Counted from the stretch's first letter, positions 1-12,996 are shown. The stretch is DNA of 64,000 nucleotides from Lentinus brumalis (GCA_001792895.1 MARA01000009.1:1-64000); one strand, 5' to 3'. Notes: generated by a model from the sequence alone, not told the origin. Program-made: numbers and translations.

Positions 1-3000
1 TCCTCGACTCCTTGCCAAGCTCGTCTACCATCACCGTGATAACCTCGTATGCGCCTCAATCCTACGGAACTGGTCGGTAAGCTGCGATTTTACGGTGAGC
101 ATATCAAGCTTCGGCTGAAGCTCCATGCGGTTCTCGATGGGCGCACTGCAGATCCAGTCAAGAGACGTGACCAACTGCTCCGAGTGAAGGTAGAGGTATG
201 ATGGAGAGTCTGGAGTGACGCCGCCCTTCATGGAAACGGTGAGTGGCGATAGAACGGACATCCGGCACCATATCGGTGTATATGAGCACCACCAGACGGA
301 GAGTTTGCTGATATCCGTGCAGGTGTGGCGTAATTATGTGATGGCCGCGTCCCCGCCTTCTCGTAAATGAGTTTCACTGATCCCGCGCAAGGTCAGGTCT
401 AGTCTCGAATGCAGAACATAGTGACTTACCTTCGCCCAAGTACAGCTTGTTCGACTTGCACACGACCACCCAAGACCTCGCTTCAGCTGGTGGAAGTGCG
501 AGATACCGCCGTCTGCAAGCTTGAACGGGTAACGGGTATCCATGCCCGATATGTACGTTCTGGCGGATCTGTCTGCGGAGACACCTTCTCGTACTCGTAA
601 GCATTCCAGAAACATGCAAAGTGCGCACAGAACCCTCACCTGTCATAGTGAGCGCCGTTTCGACAGGGTCTGCTGGGCCCAGATCAACGGCGACTTCAAC
701 CTGCCCACGCTCTTCAACCCACGCCTTGCTCCGTTCTCCGTCGACTCCCCGCTCTCCATTCAACCCCGCCCGCCATCGACTCTTGCGCTCCACGCCGATG
801 CCTCCGCCTTCCCTCCCCTTTCCCTCCTCCGTTGAACGACAGCGAGGCCGACATCACGCGAGTGATCTGCGACACCAGTGACGCTTTCAACTTGCTACTG
901 TCGCCAGACAGTGTCGCCGCGGCACCGGACTTGTCGCCGGCCTGCATTGCGTCTAAGGCTCCGGTCGCCACGCGTTATTGTAACGGTAGGTGACTGCGCT
1001 CTTTGGCTTCGTCCGTCTCATGCCGCTTACGCTCCTCGATCAGAGTAGCAAAGTTGAATGTCCGTGCATTCCCAAAGTCAAGGGGCTTCCGGAGCCGGGC
1101 GACAGTCTGCTGGTAAGTCTCGCCTGACGCCAGCACCTTCGCTGATGACTGACCGTCCTTCGTCTGTCGCAGGTTCAGTAAGCCACCAACATGCATCCAC
1201 GATGTATCACGCTCACCAGATGCAGGGGTATCTGTTACCATCGCTGGACTGGCCTGTGCGCCTGTGCTTTTGCTGACGACATCGGGATGCTCATGGCATG
1301 TGTCCGCTGCAGGCGCAGGCGCAGTTGTAGGCTCCTCTTCGACCTCCTGTTTCGAAGTCGCTCGTTGTTCAAGCTCCTGGTGGAGTCGGTTAAGGACGTC
1401 TTGTTATATGCTCGCGGTACATGGCGGTGAAGTCTAGCTCGCCGTCCGCTTCGGCGGACATGGCCTCGCTACAGAGAGTTGGTAAGTTTCAGTTCACGTG
1501 AGGATTTGATCTACTTACAGCCTGAGCTGATCGTGAATTGTCGTCGCAGTAGCACGTATTCCCATGTCGGTCAAGGATGTGTCAGTTGAGTTCAGCAAGC
1601 TCCGGTCCTCCATGAACGCCTCGCGCGCTGGCAAGTGCATCCACGAGCTGGTCCGCAGCTGAGGGTGGGCAGGTTGGAGTCTTCCTCCTCCGGCGTAGGG
1701 TCGTTCGAGAGGGCCTCAAGGGCTGCAGTCAGCGCATCATCATCGACGACCGGGCATACATCAAGCTCGATGCCGACGATGGTGAGCAGGTCTTTCGCTT
1801 CGGTATGTGCTACACGAATCATGTCTTCGAACTCGACATCTGACGGAAAGCTGGTCAGGTTGGCCATATCGACGCCACGAGTGTCGAAGTAGGAATGATG
1901 ATAGCCGTGACGGGCAGCAGCAGCCTTCGCTTGTGCACCCTTCAACTTGTTTCTCAGCTCGCCGGCCATGAGGATAGCGACCTTCGGGAGCATGATGAGC
2001 CACTCGACGAAGGTGAAGTCTTTCTGGATCTTGCGCGCACATCCGAAGAAGTGTTCACAAGGTTCTGTAGAGTTCAGCCAGTGGTACAAGGGGATGTCAG
2101 GGAAGAAGTCTCGGTGCGTGAGGATGAGGGCGAGCATAGCGTTGATGAAGATTGAGAGGATGTCGTAGAGCTCGCGTGTGATGAAGTGAGTGTGCAGAGT
2201 GTAGTGTGGATGGTCGAGGACGTACTGACGCCACCCGTCTAGGAAGAACCGGGTGCGCCAGAGCATCTTGACACGTTCGCAATGGGTAAGGTTACGGTTT
2301 TGCTGCGCGTCCATGGCCTCACCGATGATAGCCAGGTAGATCGACAAGCCCAGCTGATCAGGCATCAAGCGGGAGGCGTACTCGACGGTGGCAGCAGAGA
2401 ACAGGCGAGCAGCGGCTCGATCGTCTTGCTTGTCGACACCGATGATGTCAGTCTTCATGAGTGGTGAGTTGTGTCCCTCCGCCAGAGTCGCGAACAGACC
2501 ATAGTCCACAGGATAACGCCCGATAATCAGGTAGCGCGTACCCGAGGTCGCACTGCCTCGAGAATTCTTCTTCGCATGTTTCCCATCTGACGACATGATG
2601 CAGGGCTGCCCGTTCGCGAGTAGTGGTACGCGAATGACTAGTGGTGGCTGGCCAGGGATGGGGTGGGGGAACGACCATGTGTGCGACTTGCCACTTTTGA
2701 TGGCGTCGTCTTGAATCTCGTGGGTTAGTCCTCGTTCTGTCTCGACGCCGTCAACGCTGTATGACACAATATGCATGTTGCGCGCGTCCAGCTTGGAAGA
2801 GACGTCATCGTGCCATTTGCGCAGCTCACGTCGATTGACTTTGCTCTTCAAAGCCATGGTCGCAAGGAGGAACGGCGGGATGCCGATAACAGGAATGGTG
2901 AGCAACCATACGCGGACCTGTGGCTTTCTCAGCTTGTTGCTCTTGCTGATGGGCCCATAAGTACGTACCTTCTCTGCAAGTTCGCCTTTATCGGCGTTCC

Positions 3001-5928
3001 CAAGCTCCATGAGCTCTTCATAGCTGGAGAAGGCTTGCACGACGCCATGAAGACCACCCAGACACCATACTTCACCATCATGGTAGGATCTCAATGCGGC
3101 GGTGAGCTTCGTATCGTCTGCTGACATGATGAATGGGCCGCTCCATCCTAGGCTCTCTGCCCAAGACAGCGCAGCATCGAAGTTGCAGTCAACGATTCCC
3201 GGTTTGAAGCGACCTCGCTTCGCTCGCTGTTGTCTAAGTATAAAGGTAAGCTCCGTGTCCTCGTCGGCTATGAACTCATAGTAACTTACTGCATACTACG
3301 CAGGCTCCGACCACCCAGCTCAGTACGGAGGAAGGTGTACGCTCGGGGTGATATGAGTGCCATCGTTGTGCACACCTCGTCGTAGGTGGCATCGTAATGT
3401 ATGTTCTTGATTTGCTTTCCACGGCGCATACTGTTTTCGACCCTCATGACCGTGTCCATCATACCTAGGAACACTGCGCGGTCGTCGTAGCGTCCCTGTA
3501 TGCCCCGTTTCACCAGTTGCAGCCATGGAAACCCACTTGCAGGCTAGCAAACACCGTAAGTATATATGCCTACTCGTATATGTCGGTACTCACCATCTCC
3601 ATCAGCTCTTGGACGTCTACATGTCGCAGGTAAGCCTCACCAGCAACTGGGTTGCGGAATGCTTCCGGGACGTACTTCCCGCACCCTTTGCGAGGAGCTC
3701 GCTTGCGGATCGCATTCTGGAAGAGCTTCAAGCCCTTCAGCTTGCGGCAAGCGGTGCACGGTAGAACCTCGCCCGAAGCAGAGATCTGAGCGCGCTTGTT
3801 GCACTTGGGGGACGACACGGTGCCCGTGTGGTGGTGATTGATCCACTTTGCCTCAGCTCGCTCTGCAGCCAAGACTCGATCACGGATTTGCTGCTTCGTG
3901 AGCTTGCCCTTTCGACGGCTCTTGGCGTGCTGACTGAGCACCTCATCCCGTATAACCTCGCGTCTTCGCGCGCCGCCAGATGCGACGACTGTTCGAGCAA
4001 GGTACTTCGGAATACGCTCGTTCTGGGCATGACCGAGCCCCGGGCAGGCAACAGTGTGTTTTGGAGGTGGAGGCTGGTGAGGAGCGGAGCCTGAGGACGA
4101 TCTTCCGGTGAAGAAGCCGGTGATGAACGTCTCATTCGCCCTCTTCGCCAGCTTGCACTTCTTCCCCTTGCGGTGACTGGTCCACCGCTCAGTGTTGTTG
4201 TCAGCTCGCATGGGAACTGGCTTCTTGCAGCGAGAGCAGACGACCATACGGCGGTCTGTGTGACTGAAGTCAGCCTTTGGATCGTCGGCTCGAATCTTGG
4301 CCTGAAAAGCCTTGAAGTTAAGTTCCTTGAACCATGTCGGCTGTTGAACCGCGGTGAGCGACTGGATGGACCATGTCATGATGAGCGAGTATACATACTG
4401 TCTGTTTGATAGCGACCTTCACTCTTGACCGGGCTAGTAAGCGACCGGACTTTGTTGTCTTCGCATTGCGTCTTCTCCGTCGGACGACTGCAACGAGAGG
4501 TTCATCTTCTGATGATGAGCTGTCTGTTGTCTCTGCTTGTGCGTCGATCACGGCGTTGTCTAACCAAGTTTATTGTTAGTGTGGTGTTGGTAGCCAGTTA
4601 TGACACCCCGACGTACCGATGCCGCTGCTCGTGCCGCTCTCTGGTAGTGACATGCTGCTTGTCGTGTTTGGACCTTCGGCGGCGAGATGTTCTTCAAGCT
4701 CAAACTCAGGTGCTGGGGCTTGGTCAGCCGCCAGAGCTGTGACGATGTCATGCAGATTCTAAGAGTACGTCACTTTTGAAGCTCCAAGACACCGACGTAG
4801 CGTACTCACCATTTTGCTCAGCTCCATACAACGCTCAAAGTACAACGCTCGCATCCGACGAGGAGCTGTAGGTGCCCATCTTTGCGCTCCTGGGAAGATG
4901 CACCGCTCAATCGCATTTGCAGTGGCGATGCCGCACGAGGTCGAGTCTCGTTGGAGGCCAGTCTCGAGAGCAGTCATGTTGACAGACCAGTGAGCCCCGG
5001 GCCAGATGTCCGCGAGGAAGAACCGAAGGTCCTTCAGCAGTCCAGGTATGTCGTCCCGCGACGCACTGGGCATGGAGTCTCCGATGTTGATGGCTCGTGT
5101 GCTGATGTTGACTTCAACAGGAATCCAGTGCACATTCCGGATGTTACACGGGAGAAGGAGGCGCGTGAACGCGCCTGCCAGTAGCTTGTCCACATAGAAT
5201 TGGCGGTGGGCGGAAGTGCGATAGGGTAACTTGGTGCGCAGAAAGACATCCGCGACAAGTGTACCACCATGCTGGGCCGCTTGGCGCATCGTGTACGTGA
5301 ACTCTTCTCCGAGGCAGTTGATCGTGTCGTCGTTGAGCCAGGCATCCGACAGGAGGTTCTGCGCTAGGCTGAGCACACTGACATCACCTCGAAGTAGGTT
5401 GGGCGACGCTGCCCTCGAAGGACATTGGAGAACAACCTGCCGCAACCTCTCGACCTCTGCCTCCTCCCATCGTTCTTGCTTCGCCGACAGCTCGATCCAG
5501 TTCAGCCGGGCTCTCCACTTGCCCTGCGTCTTGAGCAGTGCATCCCCCCACTTCCAGAGTCGAGCGGTCCACAATGGCAAGTAAACTCCATCCTTCACCG
5601 GGTGCTGGACTGATCTCGACCCCCGCCTTGATGCTTCTTGCAGCCTGGAGTCGAGCGCGACGCATATCGAAGACGTCGGGAGAATGACAGCTTCAGGATG
5701 TGTCCATTCCTCAGTGGGGTTCTCTTCGGAGAACCAGTCTTCAGGCGAGGTCAGCATGAACTTGCGGCTGCCTGGGCGAAACGGAGTAGGTGACCAGGCA
5801 AGAAGTGCAGCAACGGAGAGGTCAGCTGCCGGTTGAAATGCAGCCAAGAGGTCTTCTGGAGCTTGGAATAACTCCTGCTCATCCTCGCTATCTTCTGTGA
5901 GGTCGGTAGTGCGATTTTTTGCGGACAT
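1..5928 (-). CDS. Second copy of the Ulp1/transposase fusion gene (copy L, partial and frameshifted)
   Basis: Mirror of the copy R gene. It starts at 5928 and runs off the window about 80 bp before its stop. Exon 1 (5928 down to 4811) is open and keeps the six-C run at 5544-5549 and the protease triad. The transposase exon is intact from 3234 to about 1670. It then loses frame near 1668, and further one- or two-base losses follow (near 1175, 970, 470, 275, 250 and 30) relative to copy R, where the frame stays open. Either this copy is decaying or the sequence is poor near the window start. Introns are the mirror images of those in copy R. Confidence 0.75.
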
Positions 5929-6244
5929 GACAGTGGCGAGAAGAGTAAGGTGGACTTTGCAGAGCACACCGTCAAAAATTCTGTATTCTAGTCCTCGTGT
6001 GGATAATATTGATGGCAGTATTATGAAGGACTAATACTCAATTAGTCGAACTAGTAACTGCCAATAGATGTCAAGTAGAACTAGTATCAAACTCGGTAAT
6101 TGAACGGTCTGGCAATAGACGAGCTGGAGAAGTCGTAGTCGTATAAGTGCCATTACTTCGGGCAAGCCAAAACACCGGCTTAGCAGCGCCCACGAGCGCC
6201 CCCGGCGCCGAGCTGGTCCGGCGATGGTTTTTTGGGGCTCCGAC

Positions 6245-6252
6245 CCTATTAC
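6245..6252. repeat. 8-bp target-site duplication, left copy
   Basis: CCTATTAC lies directly outside the left terminal repeat of copy R. It is also part of copy L's own subterminal sequence, showing that copy L was the target. Confidence 0.9.
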
Positions 6253-6274
6253 AGGACCCCCGCATATGGTATAT
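6253..6274 (+). repeat. Left 22-bp terminal inverted repeat of copy R
   Basis: Begins AGGACCCCCGCATATGG and is the perfect inverse of 12975-12996. The same 22 bases recur at the outer end of copy L (13131-13152). Confidence 0.92.
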
Positions 6275-6299
6275 GAGCTCATATGGCCTGATACCCAAA

Positions 6300-6320
6300 A
6301 CCGGGCCCGAAGGGCCCGGT
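6300..6320. repeat. Subterminal GC hairpin in copy R
   Basis: CCGGGCCC (6301-6308), loop GAA, GGGCCCGG (6312-6319), with flanking A/T pair. The same hairpin occurs in the copy L terminus at 13084-13102, so it is conserved in the subterminal region. Role unknown; it could be a transposase-recognition or foldback structure. Confidence 0.75.
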
Positions 6321-6693
6321 TATTGCCATTATCAGGTCAGATTGGCCGATGTCATAGGCCCGGAGGTCCGTAATAGGGTCGGAGCCCCAAAAAACCATCG
6401 CCGGACCAGCTCGGCGCCGGGGGCGCTCGTGGGCGCTGCTAAGCCGGTGTTTTGGCTTGCCCGAAGTAATGGCACTTATACGACTACGACTTCTCCAGCT
6501 CGTCTATTGCCAGACCGTTCAATTACCGAGTTTGATACTAGTTCTACTTGACATCTATTGGCAGTTACTAGTTCGACTAATTGAGTATTAGTCCTTCATA
6601 ATACTGCCATCAATATTATCCACACGAGGACTAGAATACAGAATTTTTGACGGTGTGCTCTGCAAAGTCCACCTTACTCTTCTCGCCACTGTC

Positions 6694-9600
6694 ATGTCCG
6701 CAAAAAATCGCACTACCGACCTCACAGAAGATAGCGAGGATGAGCAGGAGTTATTCCAAGCTCCAGAAGACCTCTTGGCTGCATTTCAACCGGCAGCTGA
6801 CCTCTCCGTTGCTGCACTTCTTGCCTGGTCACCTACTCCGTTTCGCCCAGGCAGCCGCAAGTTCATGCTGACCTCGCCTGAAGACTGGTTCTCCGAAGAG
6901 AACCCCACTGAGGAATGGACACATCCTGAAGCTGTCATTCTCCCGACGTCTTCGATATGCGTCGCGCTCGACTCCAGGCTGCAAGAAGCATCAAGGCGGG
7001 GGTCGAGATCAGTCCAGCACCCGGTGAAGGATGGAGTTTACTTGCCATTGTGGACCGCTCGACTCTGGAAGTGGGGGATGCACTGCTCAAGACGCAGGGC
7101 AAGTGGAGAGCCCGGCTGAACTGGATCGAGCTGTCGGCGAAGCAAGAACGATGGGAGGAGGCAGAGGTCGAGAGGTTGCGGCAGGTTGTTCTCCAATGTC
7201 CTTCGAGGGCAGCGTCGCCCAACCTACTTCGAGGTGATGTCAGTGTGCTCAGCCTAGCGCAGAACCTCCTGTCGGATGCCTGGCTCAACGACGACACGAT
7301 CAACTGCCTCGGAGAAGAGTTCACGTACACGATGCGCCAAGCGGCCCAGCATGGTGGTACACTTGTCGCGGATGTCTTTCTGCGCACCAAGTTACCCTAT
7401 CGCACTTCCGCCCACCGCCAATTCTATGTGGACAAGCTACTGGCAGGCGCGTTCACGCGCCTCCTTCTCCCGTGTAACATCCGGAATGTGCACTGGATTC
7501 CTGTTGAAGTCAACATCAGCACACGAGCCATCAACATCGGAGACTCCATGCCCAGTGCGTCGCGGGACGACATACCTGGACTGCTGAAGGACCTTCGGTT
7601 CTTCCTCGCGGACATCTGGCCCGGGGCTCACTGGTCTGTCAACATGACTGCTCTCGAGACTGGCCTCCAACGAGACTCGACCTCGTGCGGCATCGCCACT
7701 GCAAATGCGATTGAGCGGTGCATCTTCCCAGGAGCGCAAAGATGGGCACCTACAGCTCCTCGTCGGATGCGAGCGTTGTACTTTGAGCGTTGTATGGAGC
7801 TGAGCAAAATGGTGAGTACGCTACGTCGGTGTCTTGGAGCTTCAAAAGTGACGTACTCTTAGAATCTGCATGACATCGTCACAGCTCTGGCGGCTGACCA
7901 AGCCCCAGCACCTGAGTTTGAGCTTGAAGAACATCTCGCCGCCGAAGGTCCAAACACGACAAGCAGCATGTCACTACCAGAGAGCGGCACGAGCAGCGGC
8001 ATCGGTACGTCGGGGTGTCATAACTGGCTACCAACACCACACTAACAATAAACTTGGTTAGACAACGCCGTGATCGACGCACAAGCAGAGACAACAGACA
8101 GCTCATCATCAGAAGATGAACCTCTCGTTGCAGTCGTCCGACGGAGAAGACGCAATGCGAAGACAACAAAGTCCGGTCGCTTACTAGCCCGGTCAAGAGT
8201 GAAGGTCGCTATCAAACAGACAGTATGTATACTCGCTCATCATGACATGGTCCATCCAGTCGCTCACCGCGGTTCAACAGCCGACATGGTTCAAGGAACT
8301 TAACTTCAAGGCTTTTCAGGCCAAGATTCGAGCCGACGATCCAAAGGCTGACTTCAGTCACACAGACCGCCGTATGGTCGTCTGCTCTCGCTGCAAGAAG
8401 CCAGTTCCCATGCGAGCTGACAACAACACTGAGCGGTGGACCAGTCACCGCAAGGGGAAGAAGTGCAAGCTGGCGAAGAGGGCGAATGAGACGTTCATCA
8501 CCGGCTTCTTCACCGGAAGATCGTCCTCAGGCTCCGCTCCTCACCAGCCTCCACCTCCAAAACACACTGTTGCCTGCCCGGGGCTCGGTCATGCCCAGAA
8601 CGAGCGTATTCCGAAGTACCTTGCTCGAACAGTCGTCGCATCTGGCGGCGCGCGAAGACGCGAGGTTATACGGGATGAGGTGCTCAGTCAGCACGCCAAG
8701 AGCCGTCGAAAGGGCAAGCTCACGAAGCAGCAAATCCGTGATCGAGTCTTGGCTGCAGAGCGAGCTGAGGCAAAGTGGATCAATCACCACCACACGGGCA
8801 CCGTGTCGTCCCCCAAGTGCAACAAGCGCGCTCAGATCTCTGCTTCGGGCGAGGTTCTACCGTGCACCGCTTGCCGCAAGCTGAAGGGCTTGAAGCTCTT
8901 CCAGAATGCGATCCGCAAGCGAGCTCCTCGCAAAGGGTGCGGGAAGTACGTCCCGGAAGCATTCCGCAACCCAGTTGCTGGTGAGGCTTACCTGCGACAT
9001 GTAGACGTCCAAGAGCTGATGGAGATGGTGAGTACCGACATATACGAGTAGGCATATATACTTACGGTGTTTGCTAGCCTGCAAGTGGGTTTCCATGGCT
9101 GCAACTGGTGAAACGGGGCATACAGGGACGCTACGACGACCGCGCAGTGTTCCTAGGTATGATGGACACGGTCATGAGGGTCGAAAACAGTATGCGCCGT
9201 GGAAAGCAAATCAAGAACATACATTACGATGCCACCTACGACGAGGTGTGCACAACGATGGCACTCATATCACCCCGAGCGTACACCTTCCTCCGTACTG
9301 AGCTGGGTGGTCGGAGCCTGCGTAGTATGCAGTAAGTTACTATGAGTTCATAGCCGACGAGGACACGGAGCTTACCTTTATACTTAGACAACAGCGAGCG
9401 AAGCGAGGTCGCTTCAAACCGGGAATCGTTGACTGCAACTTCGATGCTGCGCTGTCTTGGGCAGAGAGCCTAGGATGGAGCGGCCCATTCATCATGTCAG
9501 CAGACGATACGAAGCTCACCGCCGCATTGAGATCCTACCATGATGGTGAAGTATGGTGTCTGGGTGGTCTTCATGGCGTCGTGCAAGCCTTCTCCAGCTA

Positions 9601-12600
9601 TGAAGAGCTCATGGAGCTTGGGAACGCCGATAAAGGCGAACTTGCAGAGAAGGTACGTACTTATGGGCCCATCAGCAAGAGCAACAAGCTGAGAAAGCCA
9701 CAGGTCCGCGTATGGTTGCTCACCATTCCTGTTATCGGCATCCCGCCGTTCCTCCTTGCGACCATGGCTTTGAAGAGCAAAGTCAATCGACGTGAGCTGC
9801 GCAAATGGCACGATGACGTCTCTTCCAAGCTGGACGCGCGCAACATGCATATTGTGTCATACAGCGTTGACGGCGTCGAGACAGAACGAGGACTAACCCA
9901 CGAGATTCAAGACGACGCCATCAAAAGTGGCAAGTCGCACACATGGTCGTTCCCCCACCCCATCCCTGGCCAGCCACCACTAGTCATTCGCGTACCACTA
10001 CTCGCGAACGGGCAGCCCTGCATCATGTCGTCAGATGGGAAACATGCGAAGAAGAATTCTCGAGGCAGTGCGACCTCGGGTACGCGCTACCTGATTATCG
10101 GGCGTTATCCTGTGGACTATGGTCTGTTCGCGACTCTGGCGGAGGGACACAACTCACCACTCATGAAGACTGACATCATCGGTGTCGACAAGCAAGACGA
10201 TCGAGCCGCTGCTCGCCTGTTCTCTGCTGCCACCGTCGAGTACGCCTCCCGCTTGATGCCTGATCAGCTGGGCTTGTCGATCTACCTGGCTATCATCGGT
10301 GAGGCCATGGACGCGCAGCAAAACCGTAACCTTACCCATTGCGAACGTGTCAAGATGCTCTGGCGCACCCGGTTCTTCCTAGACGGGTGGCGTCAGTACG
10401 TCCTCGACCATCCACACTACACTCTGCACACTCACTTCATCACACGCGAGCTCTACGACATCCTCTCAATCTTCATCAACGCTATGCTCGCCCTCATCCT
10501 CACGCACCGAGACTTCTTCCCTGACATCCCCTTGTACCACTGGCTGAACTCTACAGAACCTTGTGAACACTTCTTCGGATGTGCGCGCAAGATCCAGAAA
10601 GACTTCACCTTCGTCGAGTGGCTCATCATGCTCCCGAAGGTCGCTATCCTCATGGCCGGCGAGCTGAGAAACAAGTTGAAGGGTGCACAAGCGAAGGCTG
10701 CTGCTGCCCGTCACGGCTATCATCATTCCTACTTCGACACTCGTGGCGTCGATATGGCCAACCTGACCAGCTTTCCGTCAGATGTCGAGTTCGAAGACAT
10801 GATTCGTGTAGCACATACCGAAGCGAAAGACCTGCTCACCATCGTCGGCATCGAGCTTGATGTATGCCCGGTCGTCGATGATGATGCGCTGACTGCAGCC
10901 CTTGAGGCCCTCTCGAACGACCCTACGCCGGAGGAGGAAGACTCCAACCTGGCGCCACCCTCAGCTGCGGACCAGCTCGTGGATGCACTTGCCAGCGACC
11001 GCGAGGCGTTCATGGAGGACCGGAGCTTGCTGAACTCAACTGACACATCCTTGACCGACATGGGAATACGTGCTACTGCGACGACAATTCACGATCAGCT
11101 CAGGCTGTAAGTAGATCAAATCCTCACGTGAACTGAAACTTACCAACTCTCTGTAGCGAGGCCATGTCCGCCGAAGCGGACGGCGAGCTAGACTTCACCG
11201 CCATGTACCGCGAGCATATACAAGACGTCCTTAACCGACTCCACCAGGAGCTTGAACAACGAGCGACTTCGAAACAGGAGGTCGAAGAGGAGCCTACAAC
11301 TGCGCCTGCGCCTGCAGCGGACACATGCCATGAGCATCCCGATGTCGTCAGCAAAAGCACAGGCGCACAGGCCAGTCCAGCGATGGTAACAGATACCCCT
11401 GCATCTGGTGAGCGTGATACATCGTGGATGCATGTTGGTGGCTTACTGAACCTGCGACAGACGAAGGACGCGGTCAGTCATCAGCGAAGGTGCTGGCGTC
11501 AGGCGAGACTTACCAGCAGACTGTCGCCCGGCTCCGGAAGCCCCTTGACTTTGGGAATGCACGGACATTCAACTTTGCTACTCTGATCGAGGAGCGTAAG
11601 CGGCATGAGACGGACGAAGCCAAGAGCGCAGTCACCTACCGTTACAATAACGCGTTGGCGACCGGAGCCTTAGACGCAATGCAGGCCGGCGACAAGTCCG
11701 GTGCCGCGGCGACACTGTCTGGCGACAGTAGCAAGTTGAAAGCGTCACTGGTGTCGCAGATCACTCGCGTGATGTCGGCCTCGCTGTCGTTCAACGGAGG
11801 AGGGAAAGGGGAGGGGAAGGCGGAGGCATCGGGCGTGGAGCGCAAGAGTCGATGGCGGGCGGGGTTGAATGGAGAGCGGGGAGTCGACGGAGAACGGGAG
11901 CAAGGGCGTGGGGTTGAAGAGCGTGGGCAGGTTGAAGTCGCCGTTGATCTGGGCCCAGCAGACCCTGTCGAAACGGCGCTCACTATGACAGGTGAGGGTT
12001 CTGTGCGCACTTTGCATGTTTCTGGAATGCTTACGAGTACCGAGAAGGTGTCTCCGCAGACAGATCCGCCAGAACTCGTACATATCGGGGCATGGATACC
12101 CGTTACCCGTTCAAGCTTGCAGACGGCGGTATCTCGCACTTCCACCAGCTGAAGCGAGGGTCTTGGGTGGTCGTGTGCAAGTCGAACAAGCTGTACTTGG
12201 GCGAAGGTAAGTCACTATGTTCTGCATTCGAGACTAGACCTGACCTTGCGCGGGATCAGTGAAACTCATTTACGAGAAGGGCGGGGGACAGCGGCCATCA
12301 CATAATTACGCCGACACCTGCACGGATATCAGCAAACTCTCCCGTCTGGTGGTGCTCATATACACCGATATGGGTGCCGGGATGTCCGTTCTATCGCCAC
12401 TCACCGTTTCCATGAAGGGCGGCGTCACTCCAGACTCTCCATCATACCTCTACCTTCACTCGGAGCAGTTGGTCACGTCTCTTGACTGGATCTGCAGTGC
12501 GCCCATCGAGAACCGCATGGAGCTTCAGCCGAAGCTTGATATGCTCACCGTAAAATCGCAGCTTACCGACCAGTTCCGTAGGATTGAGGCGCATACGAGG

Positions 12601-12723
12601 GCTATCACGGTGATGGTAGACGAGCTTGGCAAGGAGTCGAGGAGGCGCAACAAGAGGACGGTTTTGGACTCGGAAGAGGGCTTGGAAGAGACGCTTGAGA
12701 GTACAAAGCGAGTACGGTCATAG
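6694..12723 (+). CDS. Ulp1-like protease / BED-like zinc finger / P-like transposase fusion (copy R)
   Basis: Ten exons can be joined with GT-AG introns at 7812-7862, 8005-8061, 8223-8259, 9028-9077, 9332-9387, 11107-11156, 11408-11460, 11992-12059 and 12207-12259. With one G restored in the five-G run at 7073-7077 (copy L has six), the exons total 5556 nt, that is 1851 codons plus stop. Residues about 195-335 form an Ulp1/C48 protease: WLND at 197-200, His267 in VHWIPV, Asp284 in IGDS, Gln326, and Cys332 in STSCG. Residues 516-543 hold C-x2-C-x17-H-x5-C, BED-like. The transposase part has SPRAYTFLR (near 790), SADDTK (Asp854/855), YSVDG (Asp976), SDGKHAKKN (1031-1037) and TEPCEHFFG (Glu1208). 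These resemble the three acidic residues and the DPPHLLK-like motif of P-element/THAP9 transposases. The C-terminal 500 residues are not recognised. Expected role: cut-and-paste transposition. The protease role is unknown. Confidence 0.82.
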
Positions 12724-12974
12724 TTGCTCAATGTATCATGTATCTTACGGTGTTCTGCTGTGGTGCGTATGTATCGTAGAGTGGTAGTCGAAGCAGAGGC
12801 GGAGGCGAAATGCAATAGGCGCCTGTACTGGGTATGGGCGCCAAAATGAGGTTATATGGGGTTTATACCCAAAATTTGGCCCGTTTTGGGGAGGTCATAG
12901 GGAAAACCCCAAAATCGGCCCATATCCTGACCCCAAAAATGCCCAAATTCGCGGCCTTTTGCCATATGACCCAT

Positions 12975-12996
12975 ATATACCATATGCGGGGGTCCT
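12975..12996 (-). repeat. Right 22-bp terminal inverted repeat of copy R
   Basis: Perfect inverse of 6253-6274. Inward of it lies an AT- and GGCCC-rich subterminal stretch with repeated CCCAAAA or CCCCAAAA motifs (12837-12974), which could be transposase-binding sites. Confidence 0.92.

Larger units (their letters stand above)
1..6252 (-). mobile_element. Transposon copy L, main body (interrupted by copy R, runs off window)
   Basis: Reverse complement of copy R: position x pairs with 12621-x or 12622-x, and window position 1 corresponds to about 12644 of copy R. Only about the last 350 bp of this copy, including its far terminal repeat, are missing from the window. Its near end is split off by the R insertion and lies at 13005-13152. 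From about 1700 to 6250 the two arms are almost identical, apart from a one-base difference in a C/G run near 5544-5549. From 1 to about 1700 there are many one- and two-base differences, mostly in homopolymers. Confidence 0.87.
6253..12996 (+). mobile_element. Complete P-like DNA transposon, copy R, nested inside copy L
   Basis: The element is 6744 bp. It begins AGGACCCCCGCATATGG and ends with the exact inverse of its first 22 bases (12975-12996). It is flanked by identical 8-bp copies of CCTATTAC at 6245-6252 and 12997-13004. Eight-base target duplications are usual for P and hAT superfamilies. One multi-exon gene (6694-12723) fills the interior. The flanking sequence on both sides belongs to a second copy of the same family in opposite orientation, so this copy jumped into a relative. 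Its body matches the other arm at nearly every base over most of the length, which points to recent movement. The boundaries, terminal repeats and duplicated target are read directly. Superfamily assignment is inference from the transposase motifs. Confidence 0.88.

Noticed and set aside
6000..6600. The palindrome centre as a missed-adapter sequencing artefact.
   Set aside because: The 8-bp target duplication, the matching terminal repeats and the L terminal piece at 13005-13152 fit a real nested insertion. Poor base quality at the window start remains possible.
3570..9051. KDZ-type transposon as an alternative to P-like.
   Set aside because: The expected KDZ motifs are absent; the SDGKHAKKN and TEPCEHFFG motifs and 8-bp duplication suit P/THAP9 better. 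Not excluded without a profile search.
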